A stretch of 54,706 nt of DNA, taken from contig AMYY01000023.1 in the NCBI GenBank assembly GCA_000335735.1, positions 1 to 54,706 on the forward strand, given 5' to 3'. Position 1 is the stretch's first letter, and every line of letters begins with the position of its first letter. The DNA is from an alpha proteobacterium L41A (GTDB taxonomy: Bacteria > Pseudomonadota > Alphaproteobacteria > Caulobacterales > Caulobacteraceae). A program made the translations under genes and the position numbers. Positions 24,302-33,042 of this stretch are shown in pieces. The notes beneath the pieces are model-generated. The model searched no databases. It saw nothing but the letters and a program-made list of their open reading frames with translations, and was not told the DNA's origin.

Positions 24302-25378
24302 TTGGACATGGCCGCGCCTAGCGCTGCGTCTGCACGGCAGGAGGGCCAGCCCTTCGCCAAGGCCGCCACTATGCGCGACGTGGCTGAACGCGCCAATGTG
24401 TCGGTGGCTTCTGTCTCTCGTGTGTTGAACGGCTTGGGCGTGACCTCGGACGCGACGCGCCAGCGCGTGCTCGATGCGGTCGAGGACCTTCGCTATGTCC
24501 CGCACTTCGGCGCCCGCAGCCTGTCGACCAGCAAGAACGACACCATCGGCGTCATCCTGCCCGACTTGTTTGGCGAGTTCTTCTCCGAGCTGATCCGGGG
24601 CATGGACCTCGCCGCCCGCGCCCACGGCAAGCATCTGATCGTGTCCAGTTCGCATGACGGCGCCGAGGATACCCTGGCGGCCGTCCGTTCGATGCGCGGG
24701 CGGGTGGACGGCATGATCGTGCTGTCGCCGCATCTGGGCGCGGCGAACCTGTCGTCAGAGTTCGCCGGTCGGATGCCGGTCCTGCTGATGAACGGCGGCG
24801 CGGCCGAGCCGGGCCGGGCGTCCATCATGATCGACAACCACGGCGGCGCCGTCGGCGCGGTCGAGCATCTGCTGTCCACCGGCCGCAGACGGATCGCCCA
24901 CATTCGCGGCGCCGCCGGCAACATCGAGGCGGACACGCGCGCGGCCGGATATGTGGCGGCGCTGGACGGTCATGATCCGATCATCGTCGAGGGCGACTTC
25001 TCCCAAGCCTCTGGCCATCGCGCCGCGACCCAGCTTCTGGCCATGACGGAACGGCCCGACGCCGTTTTCGCCGCCAACGATATGATGGCCGTCGGCGCGC
25101 TGTTGGCCTTCCAGGAGGCGGGCGTGCGCTGTCCTGAAGACATCGCCGTCGTCGGCTTCGACGACGTGCCCATCGCCGCCCTGATGCGGCCCGCGCTGAC
25201 CACCATGCGCGTCAATATTGCGGAAATCGGCCGAAGGGGCGTCGAACGCCTGATCGGCCTGGTCCAGGCCGGCGCGAACGCCGACGCCACGGACACCGCT
25301 TGCGAAATCGTTCGACCGATCCTGGTCGAACGCCAGTCCACCGCGGCGGCCTCGTCCGCCAGGTTCAACAAAGGGTAG
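24302..25378 (+). CDS. LacI-family regulator of the glucan-type locus
   Basis: LacI/GalR repressor of about 358 residues with helix-turn-helix TMRDVAERANVSVASVSRVL near residue 24 and a sugar-binding sensor domain (DTIGVILPDLFGEFFSELIR, FAANDMMAVGALLAFQEAG, VVGFDDVPIAALMRPALTTM). TTG 24302 has the best spacing to AGGGAGA; ATG 24308 is an alternative that differs by two residues. It lies immediately upstream of a TonB-dependent receptor with no terminator between. Its own promoter contains a TGTAACC-type palindrome repeated before the second receptor, so it probably autoregulates and controls the whole locus. The inducer is unknown. Confidence 0.88.
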   Translation: MDMAAPSAASARQEGQPFAKAATMRDVAERANVSVASVSRVLNGLGVTSDATRQRVLDAVEDLRYVPHFGARSLSTSKNDTIGVILPDLFGEFFSELIRGMDLAARAHGKHLIVSSSHDGAEDTLAAVRSMRGRVDGMIVLSPHLGAANLSSEFAGRMPVLLMNGGAAEPGRASIMIDNHGGAVGAVEHLLSTGRRRIAHIRGAAGNIEADTRAAGYVAALDGHDPIIVEGDFSQASGHRAATQLLAMTERPDAVFAANDMMAVGALLAFQEAGVRCPEDIAVVGFDDVPIAALMRPALTTMRVNIAEIGRRGVERLIGLVQAGANADATDTACEIVRPILVERQSTAAASSARFNKG

Positions 25379-25427
25379 GCCAGCCATGTCGCTGACAACC
25401 GATCCCATCAGGAGGGGAGAGCTCAGG

Positions 25428-28400
25428 ATGACCCAGTTCAACACGCGTAAGGCCGCCTTGGCCGCCGCATCGGCGCTTGCCATCAGCATGGCGGTCGTCG
25501 GCGGGGCGCAGGCGCAGGTCGCGACCTCGACGATCCGAGGCAATGTGACGGACGGCGCAACGGTCGAGGCCGGCGCCACCATCGTCGCCCGCAATGTCGC
25601 TTCCGGCTTCACCAGCCGCACCACGGCGAACGCGCAGGGCGGCTATACCCTGTCGGGCCTGCGTCCCGGCACCTACGAGATCACGGCGACGACGGCCGAG
25701 AACGAGACGGCGACCGACACCGTCTCCATCGGCGTGGGCCAGGTCGGCAACCTGGATCTGGCGGTGGCGGGTGCAGCGACCGGCGCAACTGACGCCAATG
25801 CGGCCAACCTGGGAGATATTGTCGTGACCGGGCGTCGCCTGGTCGAAGTGCGCACGCCCGAAAACGCCACCAACGTCACGACACAGCAAATCCAGACCCT
25901 GCCGCAGATCAGCCGCAACTTCCTGAACTTCGCGGCGCTGGCGCCCGGCGTACGGGTCGGAACCAATGAAGCGGAAGTTCAGATCACCGCCGGCGGTCAG
26001 CGAGCGGAATCCGTCAACGCCTTCATCGACGGCGCCAGCCTGAAATCGAACATCATCGCCGGCGGCATCGTCGGTCAGGACGATAGCCGTGGGAATCCCT
26101 TCCCGCAGGCAGCCGTTCAGGAATTCCGGGTCGTCAGCCAGAACTTCAAGGCTGAGTACGAGCAGGCCTCGTCCGCCATCATTACGGCCGTGACGCGCTC
26201 TGGCACCAACGAGTTCCACGGCGAAATCTTCGGCACCTATCGGGACCAGGATTTCATCAAGCAAGACGAGTTTTCGCGCGCGGCCGGCCGCGAAAAACCT
26301 GCGCTGGAAGTCCAGCAATACGGAGCCGCTCTCGGCGGCCCAATCATTCAGGACAAGCTGCACTTCTTCGGCAGCTACGAGCACAAGCAAGAAAATCGCG
26401 CTGCTGCCGTGACGCTGGGCCGTCAGAATCCGGCCTACGTCAGCCAGTTCGGTCAATATATCGGCACCTTCGCCACGCCGTTCGAGGAAGACCTCTACTT
26501 CGGGAAGCTGAGCTTCCAGCCGGCTGAGGGTCATCTCATTGATCTGAGCGTGACATACCGCGATGAAGCGGACGTGACGGGCGTCGGCGGAGCCAACTCC
26601 ATCGAACGCGCAAGCGGTCTGCAGCAGACGACCAAGAGCGCCAACCTGCGTTATCAATGGCAGGGCGACGGCTTCCTGAATGAATTGGCTGTCGATTACC
26701 GCAATTACAACTACAACCCGACCGCTGTGAACTTCGACCAGATCGGTCGCAGCTATCGCATTTTCGAGAACGGCTACAATCCGTTCGGCGGCGTATCGAT
26801 CCTGAACATCGGCGGATCCGGCAGCCGTCAGGACATCAGCGACAACGCGCTGACGATCCGTAACGATCTGACGTTCAATGACATCGAGTTCAACGGCAAT
26901 CACACGATCAAGCTGGGCGCCAAGGTCAGCCGCCAGGACTACAACGTCGTGAAGGAGTTCGGTCGCAATCCCGAATTCTTCTATGATTTGAACGGCACGG
27001 CCAGCGGCAGCGCCTCAGTCCCTTACCGCGTTCAACTGGGCAACGAGTTCCCCACAGTCGACCTCACCAACACCGTCATTGGACTGTATGCGCAGGACGA
27101 TTGGCAGATCACGGACAAGCTGGAGCTGAACCTGGGTCTGCGTTGGGACTACGAGACCAATGCCGACAACAAAAAGTATGTCACGCCGGCCTCGGTGGTT
27201 GCAGGGCTGAACCAATGGATCGCGTCGACCGACGGCGGCAAGCCTGCCGGCTATGCGCCGAGCTGGTTCAACATCAATGACTACATCTCGACCGGCGACA
27301 ATCGTGACCCGTTCAAAAAAGCATTCCAGCCGCGGATCGGTTTCTCGTACGATGTCTTTGGTGATCGCAGCACAGTTCTGTTCGGCGGCGCCGGTCGCTA
27401 CTATGACCGCGTCCAGTTCAACTTCGCCTTCGACGAATTGGCCAAGCCTTTCGATTTTACGCAAAACGTCTTCTTCTCGACCACAGGCCGCCCGGCCGGC
27501 GTGGCGAATGGCAGCTCGTCCGATCCGATCCTGTGGAATGCGTCTTACGAGACCACAGCTGGACTTGACGCCATCCTGGCCAACATCCCGGCCAAGGGCG
27601 AAGCCTTCCTGCTGAAGAACGACTTCGAGCCGCCTCGCACGGATCAGTTCAACCTGGGTGTTCGTCAGCGCGTCGGCGAATGGCAGACCGAGTTCACCCT
27701 GGCCTATGGCAAGACCGAGAACGAGTTCACCTGGCAATATCTGAACCGCTGCCGCGAACCAACTCGTGGCAACGACGGCAACGGTTTCGGCGACAACGGC
27801 GGATTCTGCGGCCCCGGCGGCACCAACCCCTACCGGTCGTATCTGGTGTCCGATCACAATAAGGAACGGACGTTCAAGGCGCTCTACGTCAAGCTGGACA
27901 AGGGCTACACCCGCGACTCCGGTTGGGGCGTCAATATCGCCTACACCCTGTCCAAGGCTGAACAGAACGGCGGCAACGACAACTTCTGCTTCGATTGCTT
28001 CTCGGTGGAAAGCTCGCCGATGCGTTCCTCAGGCAATGACGAACGCCATCGCATCGTCGCCAATGGCATCGTCGATCTGCCGCTTGATTTCCAGCTGTCC
28101 GGCATTCTGACCTTGGGTTCGGGCACGCCCTTCGATGTGTTCGATGGACGCGGCGCCAACTTCGTCTATCGCCCCTATGGCGCCTATCCGGAGAAGGAGC
28201 AGTTCTTCCTGCCGAATGCCTTCGCCTATCGGAATCTCGATCTCCGTTTGACGAAGAACTTCGACGTATCGGGCGCCGGTGAGCTGTCGGTCTATGTGGA
28301 CGCCATCAACGTGTTCAACTTCAAGAACTACAATGGCTTTGACGGCGGCACGGGTTCGGCGACGAACCCGAACCCGAACTTTGGCCGCCCGAGTTCAGTG

Positions 28401-28448
28401 CTGTTCCCGACGCGGACCTTCCAGATCGGCGCCCGTTACGCCTTCTAA
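25428..28448 (+). CDS. Oar-like TonB-dependent receptor with carboxypeptidase-regulatory-like domain
   Basis: Outer-membrane protein of 1006 residues. A signal peptide ends near GGAQAQ. A carboxypeptidase-regulatory-like beta-sandwich follows (residues about 32-120; STIRGNVTDGATVEAGATI, GGYTLSGLRPGTYEIT), then a TonB box-like DIVVTGRRL, a plug domain and a beta-barrel ending in the canonical C-terminal phenylalanine (QIGARYAF). This Oar/OmpA-related architecture is typical for uptake of large ligands such as oligosaccharides. ATG 25428 has a better ribosome-binding site (GGAGGGGAGAG) than an in-frame ATG at 25386. A cysteine-containing loop (RCREPTRG, GGFCGPGG, NFCFDCF) lies in the C-terminal half and may form disulfides. 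Confidence 0.9.
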   Translation: MTQFNTRKAALAAASALAISMAVVGGAQAQVATSTIRGNVTDGATVEAGATIVARNVASGFTSRTTANAQGGYTLSGLRPGTYEITATTAENETATDTVSIGVGQVGNLDLAVAGAATGATDANAANLGDIVVTGRRLVEVRTPENATNVTTQQIQTLPQISRNFLNFAALAPGVRVGTNEAEVQITAGGQRAESVNAFIDGASLKSNIIAGGIVGQDDSRGNPFPQAAVQEFRVVSQNFKAEYEQASSAIITAVTRSGTNEFHGEIFGTYRDQDFIKQDEFSRAAGREKPALEVQQYGAALGGPIIQDKLHFFGSYEHKQENRAAAVTLGRQNPAYVSQFGQYIGTFATPFEEDLYFGKLSFQPAEGHLIDLSVTYRDEADVTGVGGANSIERASGLQQTTKSANLRYQWQGDGFLNELAVDYRNYNYNPTAVNFDQIGRSYRIFENGYNPFGGVSILNIGGSGSRQDISDNALTIRNDLTFNDIEFNGNHTIKLGAKVSRQDYNVVKEFGRNPEFFYDLNGTASGSASVPYRVQLGNEFPTVDLTNTVIGLYAQDDWQITDKLELNLGLRWDYETNADNKKYVTPASVVAGLNQWIASTDGGKPAGYAPSWFNINDYISTGDNRDPFKKAFQPRIGFSYDVFGDRSTVLFGGAGRYYDRVQFNFAFDELAKPFDFTQNVFFSTTGRPAGVANGSSSDPILWNASYETTAGLDAILANIPAKGEAFLLKNDFEPPRTDQFNLGVRQRVGEWQTEFTLAYGKTENEFTWQYLNRCREPTRGNDGNGFGDNGGFCGPGGTNPYRSYLVSDHNKERTFKALYVKLDKGYTRDSGWGVNIAYTLSKAEQNGGNDNFCFDCFSVESSPMRSSGNDERHRIVANGIVDLPLDFQLSGILTLGSGTPFDVFDGRGANFVYRPYGAYPEKEQFFLPNAFAYRNLDLRLTKNFDVSGAGELSVYVDAINVFNFKNYNGFDGGTGSATNPNPNFGRPSSVLFPTRTFQIGARYAF

Positions 28449-28460
28449 ATCCTGAGCCTG

Positions 28461-28499
28461 GGCCGCCTCGTGCTTGTCGCGAGGCGGCCTTTCTTTTTT
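28461..28499 (+). terminator. Strong Rho-independent terminator after the Oar-like receptor
   Basis: GGCCGCCTCG (28461-28470) and CGAGGCGGCC (28480-28489) form a perfect 10-bp stem, followed by a T-rich run TTTCTTTTTT. It separates the receptor from the downstream enzyme and transporter operon. Confidence 0.93.
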
Positions 28500-28524
28500 C
28501 GATTGAGACCTAGTGAGCGTGCCC

Positions 28525-29991
28525 ATGAATCGTCGAAACTTCCTGATGCGGACCACCACAGGCGCGGCGGCTCTGGCCGTTGGATTTCCGGTGATGGCGG
28601 CGGCGCAGCAGGCGGCGACGACGGGGGCGATCAATGGGACGCAGAGACGGCCGATGCGGTTGGATCAGGAGATCGAGGAGCTTCAGGAGCGGACGTTCCG
28701 GTGGTTCGAGAAGGTCACGGATCGCAAGACTGGTCTCACGCCGGATCGCTGGCCGACGCCGTCGTTCTGTTCGGTGGCGGCGGTCGGGTTCGCCCTGACC
28801 TGCTGGCCGGTGGGTGTCGAGCGCGGCTGGATGAGCCGGGCCGAGGCGCGTGAGCGGACCCTGACGACGCTGCGCTTCTTCCATGACCTGCCGCAGGGCC
28901 CGGAGGCCAGCGGCACGGCGGGGTACAAGGGCTTCTTCTACCACTTCCTGGATATGGAGACGGGGCTTCGTTACCGGACCAACGAACTGTCCACCGTCGA
29001 TACGGCCCTGCTGATCGGCGGCATGCTCTTCGCCGCCCGCTACTTCGACGGACGCCATGCCGACGAGGCGGAAATCCGTCAGAAGGCGCAAGCCATCTAC
29101 GAACGGATCGAATGGCCGTGGGCCGTGATCCGCGACAACCGCATCACCATGGGCTGGCACCCCGAGAGCGGCTTCATTCCCTCCGACTGGCACGTCTATA
29201 ACGAGGGCATGCTGGTGCTGCTGCTGGCCATCGGCAGCCCGACCCATCCGGTGTCGGTCAATGTCTGGCACGAATGGGCGGCCAGCTATGACGAAAGCTG
29301 GACCGATCGCTGGGGCAGCTGGCACCTGAATTTCGCGCCCATCTTCGGGCACCAGTACAGCCATATGTTCATCGACTTCCGCAGCATTCAGGACGCCTGG
29401 ATGCGCGGGCAGTCTGCCCAACTGGGCGAATACCTCGACTATTTCGAAAACAGCCGCCGCGCCGTCTACGCGCAGCAGAAATACGCCCACGACAACCCCG
29501 GCGGCTGGGCCGGCTATTCGTCTGAGGTCTGGGGCCTGACGGCCTGCGACGGGCCGGGCGATTTCAAACAGATCATCGACGGCAAGGAGCGCGAGTTCTT
29601 CAGCTATTCCGCTCGCGGTCCGGGCGAGCGCGACGACGGCACCATCGCGCCGACGGCGGCGGCCAGCTCCATCGCCTTCGCGCCCGAGATCGTCGTGCCC
29701 TGCGTCAAGGCGATGAAGCAGAAATACGGTTCAGGCATCTATACCGAGTGGGGCTTCCTCGACAGCTTCAACCCGACACTGAAAGTGCGCGACGGACCGC
29801 TGCAGCACGGCAAGATCGTGGACGGCGTGGGTTGGGTGGACGGCGACTATCTGGGCATCGACCAAGGGCCGATCGTCATCATGACCGAGAATCACAGGTC
29901 CGAGTTCGTCTGGCGCTATATGCGCGGCGAGCCCAATATCCGCCGCGCGCTCGACATCGCGGGCTTCACCGGCGGCTGGATGAACGGATGA
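28525..29991 (+). CDS. Glycoamylase-like (PF10091/GH144-like) periplasmic enzyme
   Basis: Exported protein of about 488 residues with a Tat-type signal (MNRRNFLMRTTTGAAALAVG). The rest is an (alpha/alpha)6 barrel of the PF10091 glycoamylase-like family, recognised from FRWFEKVTDRKTGLTPDRWP, NELSTVDTALLIGGMLFAAR (residues about 153-172), MGWHPESGFIPSDWHVYNEG, YSSEVWGLTACDGPGD and GTIAPTAAASSIAFAPEIV. Characterised members (GH144) are endo-beta-1,2-glucanases, so cleavage of beta-1,2-glucan or a related glucan is the leading guess. ATG 28525 is preferred; GTG 28513 would add four residues. It leads a tight operon with an ABC importer, overlapping the binding-protein start by 4 nt. Confidence 0.85.
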   Translation: MNRRNFLMRTTTGAAALAVGFPVMAAAQQAATTGAINGTQRRPMRLDQEIEELQERTFRWFEKVTDRKTGLTPDRWPTPSFCSVAAVGFALTCWPVGVERGWMSRAEARERTLTTLRFFHDLPQGPEASGTAGYKGFFYHFLDMETGLRYRTNELSTVDTALLIGGMLFAARYFDGRHADEAEIRQKAQAIYERIEWPWAVIRDNRITMGWHPESGFIPSDWHVYNEGMLVLLLAIGSPTHPVSVNVWHEWAASYDESWTDRWGSWHLNFAPIFGHQYSHMFIDFRSIQDAWMRGQSAQLGEYLDYFENSRRAVYAQQKYAHDNPGGWAGYSSEVWGLTACDGPGDFKQIIDGKEREFFSYSARGPGERDDGTIAPTAAASSIAFAPEIVVPCVKAMKQKYGSGIYTEWGFLDSFNPTLKVRDGPLQHGKIVDGVGWVDGDYLGIDQGPIVIMTENHRSEFVWRYMRGEPNIRRALDIAGFTGGWMNG

Positions 29992-31271
29992 GTTTGACGG
30001 CGCCCAGGTCCCATCTTGATAGACGTGGCGCGCTGGCCCTGATGGCGGGCGGGGCGGCTGCAGCCTGCACCCCGCGCCGCGACGGCGAGACCGTGCTGCG
30101 CTTCTGGGCCATGGGCAATGAGGGTGGGACGGTCGGCCAGTTGATGCCCGAGTTCGAGCGCCGCAATCCGGGCGTCCGCGTCTCGGTCCAGCCCCTGCCG
30201 TGGACGGCCGCGCACGAAAAGCTGCTGACCGCCTATGCCGGGGCCTCGTTGCCGGACGTCAGCCAGATCGGCAATACCTGGGTGGCGGAGCTGACCGCCA
30301 TCGGCGCCCTGTCGCCGACCCCGGCCGAGGCCGCGAACCTGCTGACTGACCAGTTTCCGGCGGTGCTGGAGACCAACGAAATCGCCGGCCGCGCCATGAC
30401 CACGCCCTGGTATGTCGACACGCGGCTGCTGTTCTATCGCAAGGATTTGCTGGCGCGGGCGGGCTTCGACGCCCCGCCCGCGGACTGGGCCGAATGGAAG
30501 CGGGCCATGCACGCGATCAAGCGTGTGGCGGGCGGCGATAACTACGCCATCCTGCTGCCGTTGAACGAGTTCGAGCAGTTGCTGACCTTCGGACTTCAGA
30601 TCAACGAGCCGCTGCTGAGTGATCAGGATACGCGCGGAAACTTTTCCAACCCCGGCTTCGTCGCGGCCCTGGCCTTCTACAAGAGCCTGTTCGACGAGCG
30701 ATTGGCGCCGCTGGCCTCATCGACCCAGATTTCTAACGTCTGGACCGAGTTCGCCAGGGGCTATTTCAGCTTCTACTTCTCCGGCCCGTGGAGCGTGGGC
30801 GATTTCCGCAGCAAGCTGCCCGCGTCGTTCCAACCGAACTGGGCCACGGCGGGCGTGCCGGGACCGAATGGCCTGGGCGCCTCGGCGCCGGGCGGGTCCA
30901 GCCTGGCGGTATTCAAATCATCCCCTCATCAAGACGCCGCCTGGGCCCTGGTCCGCTACCTGTCCGAGCCGGCCGTGCAGGCCCGGTTCAACACCATCGT
31001 CGGCGACCTGCCCGCGCGTCAGAGCGCCTGGGACATCGCGAGGGTGGAGCGCGACCCGATGCTGGCGCCGTTCCGGGGCCAACTGGCGCGCGCCAAGGCC
31101 GTGCCCAAGGTGCCGGAATGGGAGCGGATCGTCACGGAGATGCAGATCGTCGCCGAACGGATGGTGCGCGGCGAATATACGCCTGAGACTGCCGCCGCCG
31201 AGATCGACCGTCGCGCCGATCGCCTGCTGGAAAAACGCCGCTGGATGATGGAACAGGGCAGGGCCGTATGA
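29988..31271 (+). CDS. ABC transporter sugar-binding lipoprotein
   Basis: Extracellular solute-binding protein family 1, 427 residues, with a twin-arginine-like lipoprotein signal (DRRGALALMAGGAAAAC). Typical stretches are LRFWAMGNEGGTVGQLMPEF, AGASLPDVSQIGNTWVAEL, TPWYVDTRLLFYRKDLL and GGSSLAVFKSSPHQDAAW. It should capture oligosaccharides in the periplasm and present them to the two permeases encoded next. It is coupled to its neighbours at both ends by 4-nt overlaps. Ligand identity is unknown; neighbours suggest a product of the PF10091 enzyme. Confidence 0.9.
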   Translation: MSLTAPRSHLDRRGALALMAGGAAAACTPRRDGETVLRFWAMGNEGGTVGQLMPEFERRNPGVRVSVQPLPWTAAHEKLLTAYAGASLPDVSQIGNTWVAELTAIGALSPTPAEAANLLTDQFPAVLETNEIAGRAMTTPWYVDTRLLFYRKDLLARAGFDAPPADWAEWKRAMHAIKRVAGGDNYAILLPLNEFEQLLTFGLQINEPLLSDQDTRGNFSNPGFVAALAFYKSLFDERLAPLASSTQISNVWTEFARGYFSFYFSGPWSVGDFRSKLPASFQPNWATAGVPGPNGLGASAPGGSSLAVFKSSPHQDAAWALVRYLSEPAVQARFNTIVGDLPARQSAWDIARVERDPMLAPFRGQLARAKAVPKVPEWERIVTEMQIVAERMVRGEYTPETAAAEIDRRADRLLEKRRWMMEQGRAV

Positions 31272-32212
31272 CCGTCGCCGATCCGACATTGTCCAAGGCG
31301 GGGGCCAGCGTTAAGCCGTCGCGTGGACGCGGCGCCCGCGAACGGGCCGCCTGGGCCTTCGTCGCCCCGGCCATGCTCGCCATCGGCCTTTTCTTTGCCA
31401 TTCCGGTGATTGCGGCCCTGCTGCTCAGCCTGACCGACTTCGACATCTACGCCCTGGCGAACCTGGACAATCTGCGTTTCGTCGGCCTGCAGAACTATGA
31501 GCGGCTTCTGACAAATCCCCTGTTTTGGGGGGCGATGAAGAACACCCTGACCTTCGCGGTCCTCGGCGTGCCCCTGTCCATCGCCGCGTCCCTGGCGGCG
31601 GCGGTGATCCTGAATGCGCGGGTCGTGAAGTGGCGGCCGATCTGGCGGGTCATGTTCTTCGCCCCCTATGTCACCACCCTGGTCGCGACGGCCGTGGTTT
31701 GGCGCTATTTGCTGCACACCCGATACGGCGTCATCAACTGGGGTCTGGAGAGCATCGGCCTGCCTGCCGTGGACTGGCTGGGCGACCCCTCGACCTCGAT
31801 CCCCGCCATCCTGATGTTCGTGGTCTGGAAGATTTTCGGCTACAATATGCTGATCTTCCTGGCGGTGCTGCAGACCGTGCCGGACGACCTTTATGAGGCC
31901 GCGCGCATCGACGGCGCCGGCCCATGGAAGCAGTTTCGCCATGTGACCCTGCCGGCCATCGCGCCGACCATGCTGCTGGTTTCGATCATCTCGGTCGCCA
32001 GCTTCTTCCAGCTGTTCGCCGAACCCTATGTGATGACCCAAGGGGGACCGGCCCAGAGCACGGTAACGGTGCTCTACTTCATGTATGAAGAGGGCTTCAA
32101 ATGGTGGAACCTGGGCTCCGCCAGCGCCGTCGCTTTCGTCCTGTTCCTGTGCATCCTGGCGATCACCCTGGTCCAGCTGGCGGTCGCCAAGCGGGTGGGG
32201 GCGTATCAATGA
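31268..32212 (+). CDS. ABC sugar transporter permease (MalF type)
   Basis: Inner-membrane permease of 314 residues with about six helices after a basic cytoplasmic N-terminus. The ATPase-contact EAA loop reads LYEAARIDGAGPWKQFRHVT. Other family marks are FAPYVTTLVATAVVWRYLL and PYVMTQGGPAQSTVTVLYFM. It pairs with the next permease to form the heterodimeric channel of a carbohydrate-uptake type 1 importer. It overlaps the genes on both sides by 4 nt. Confidence 0.92.
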   Translation: MTVADPTLSKAGASVKPSRGRGARERAAWAFVAPAMLAIGLFFAIPVIAALLLSLTDFDIYALANLDNLRFVGLQNYERLLTNPLFWGAMKNTLTFAVLGVPLSIAASLAAAVILNARVVKWRPIWRVMFFAPYVTTLVATAVVWRYLLHTRYGVINWGLESIGLPAVDWLGDPSTSIPAILMFVVWKIFGYNMLIFLAVLQTVPDDLYEAARIDGAGPWKQFRHVTLPAIAPTMLLVSIISVASFFQLFAEPYVMTQGGPAQSTVTVLYFMYEEGFKWWNLGSASAVAFVLFLCILAITLVQLAVAKRVGAYQ

Positions 32213-33024
32213 AACTCCGCGCGATCCTGCTCAATCTGGCCGTCGGCCTCATCGCCCTGATCGTGCTGTTTCCGCTTGTCTGGATGGTGTCGGTCAGCTT
32301 CATGGCGACGGGCGAGGCGGCCGTCTTCCCGCCGCCGCTGCTGCCCTCGCACTGGACGCTAGAGCATTATCGCGATCTGTTCCTGAACCAGGGCATGGGG
32401 CGGTATCTGTGGAACAGCTTCGCCCTGGCGACCTTGGCGACGATCCTCGCGCTCGGGTTCACAGTTCCGGCCGGCTACGCCTTCGCCAAGCTGAAGTTCG
32501 CCGGGCGCGAGCGGCTGTTCCAGTTCCTGGTCGCCGCCCTTGTGGTGCCGGCCCAGATCGGCACCCTGCCGCTGTTCCTGATGCTGAAGTCGATGGGCCT
32601 AGTGAACACCTACGCCGGGGCGCTGGTGCCTTGGCTGGCGTCCATCTTCGGCCTGTTCCTGGTGCGCCAGTATGCGCTGAGCATTCCCGACGAGATGTTG
32701 GAGGCCGCGCGGATCGACGGCGCCAGCGAGGGCCAGATCTTCCGCCGCGTGGTCCTGCCGACCTTGCAGCCCATCATCGTGACCCTGGGCCTGTTCGTCT
32801 TCCTGGGCAGTTGGAACGACTTCCTGTGGCCCCTGATCATCCTGACGGATCAGTCGAACTATACCCTGCCGGTCGCCTTGGCGGCCCTGTCGCGCGAGCA
32901 TGTGCAGGACATCGAACTGATGATGGCCGGCGCCGTCGTCACGGTCGCGCCCGTGCTGATCCTCTTCCTCGCCCTGCAACGCTACTACATCCGCGGCATG
33001 CTCGCGGGCAGCGTGAAGGGCTGA
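32209..33024 (+). CDS. ABC sugar transporter permease (MalG type)
   Basis: Inner-membrane permease of 271 residues, partner of the upstream MalF-type protein. The EAA loop is LEAARIDGASEGQIFRRVVL, and FVFLGSWNDFLWPLIILTDQ and LALQRYYIRGMLAGSVKG are classical for this family. ATG 32209 overlaps the previous stop. Its stop lies 18 nt before the next gene. Confidence 0.92.
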   Translation: MKLRAILLNLAVGLIALIVLFPLVWMVSVSFMATGEAAVFPPPLLPSHWTLEHYRDLFLNQGMGRYLWNSFALATLATILALGFTVPAGYAFAKLKFAGRERLFQFLVAALVVPAQIGTLPLFLMLKSMGLVNTYAGALVPWLASIFGLFLVRQYALSIPDEMLEAARIDGASEGQIFRRVVLPTLQPIIVTLGLFVFLGSWNDFLWPLIILTDQSNYTLPVALAALSREHVQDIELMMAGAVVTVAPVLILFLALQRYYIRGMLAGSVKG

Positions 33025-33042
33025 CCAGAACTGCGAGTTTCG

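Noticed and set aside
25365..26903. 512-residue minus-strand frame antisense to the Oar-like receptor
   Set aside because: No domain, no ribosome-binding site, and the plus-strand receptor is unmistakable.
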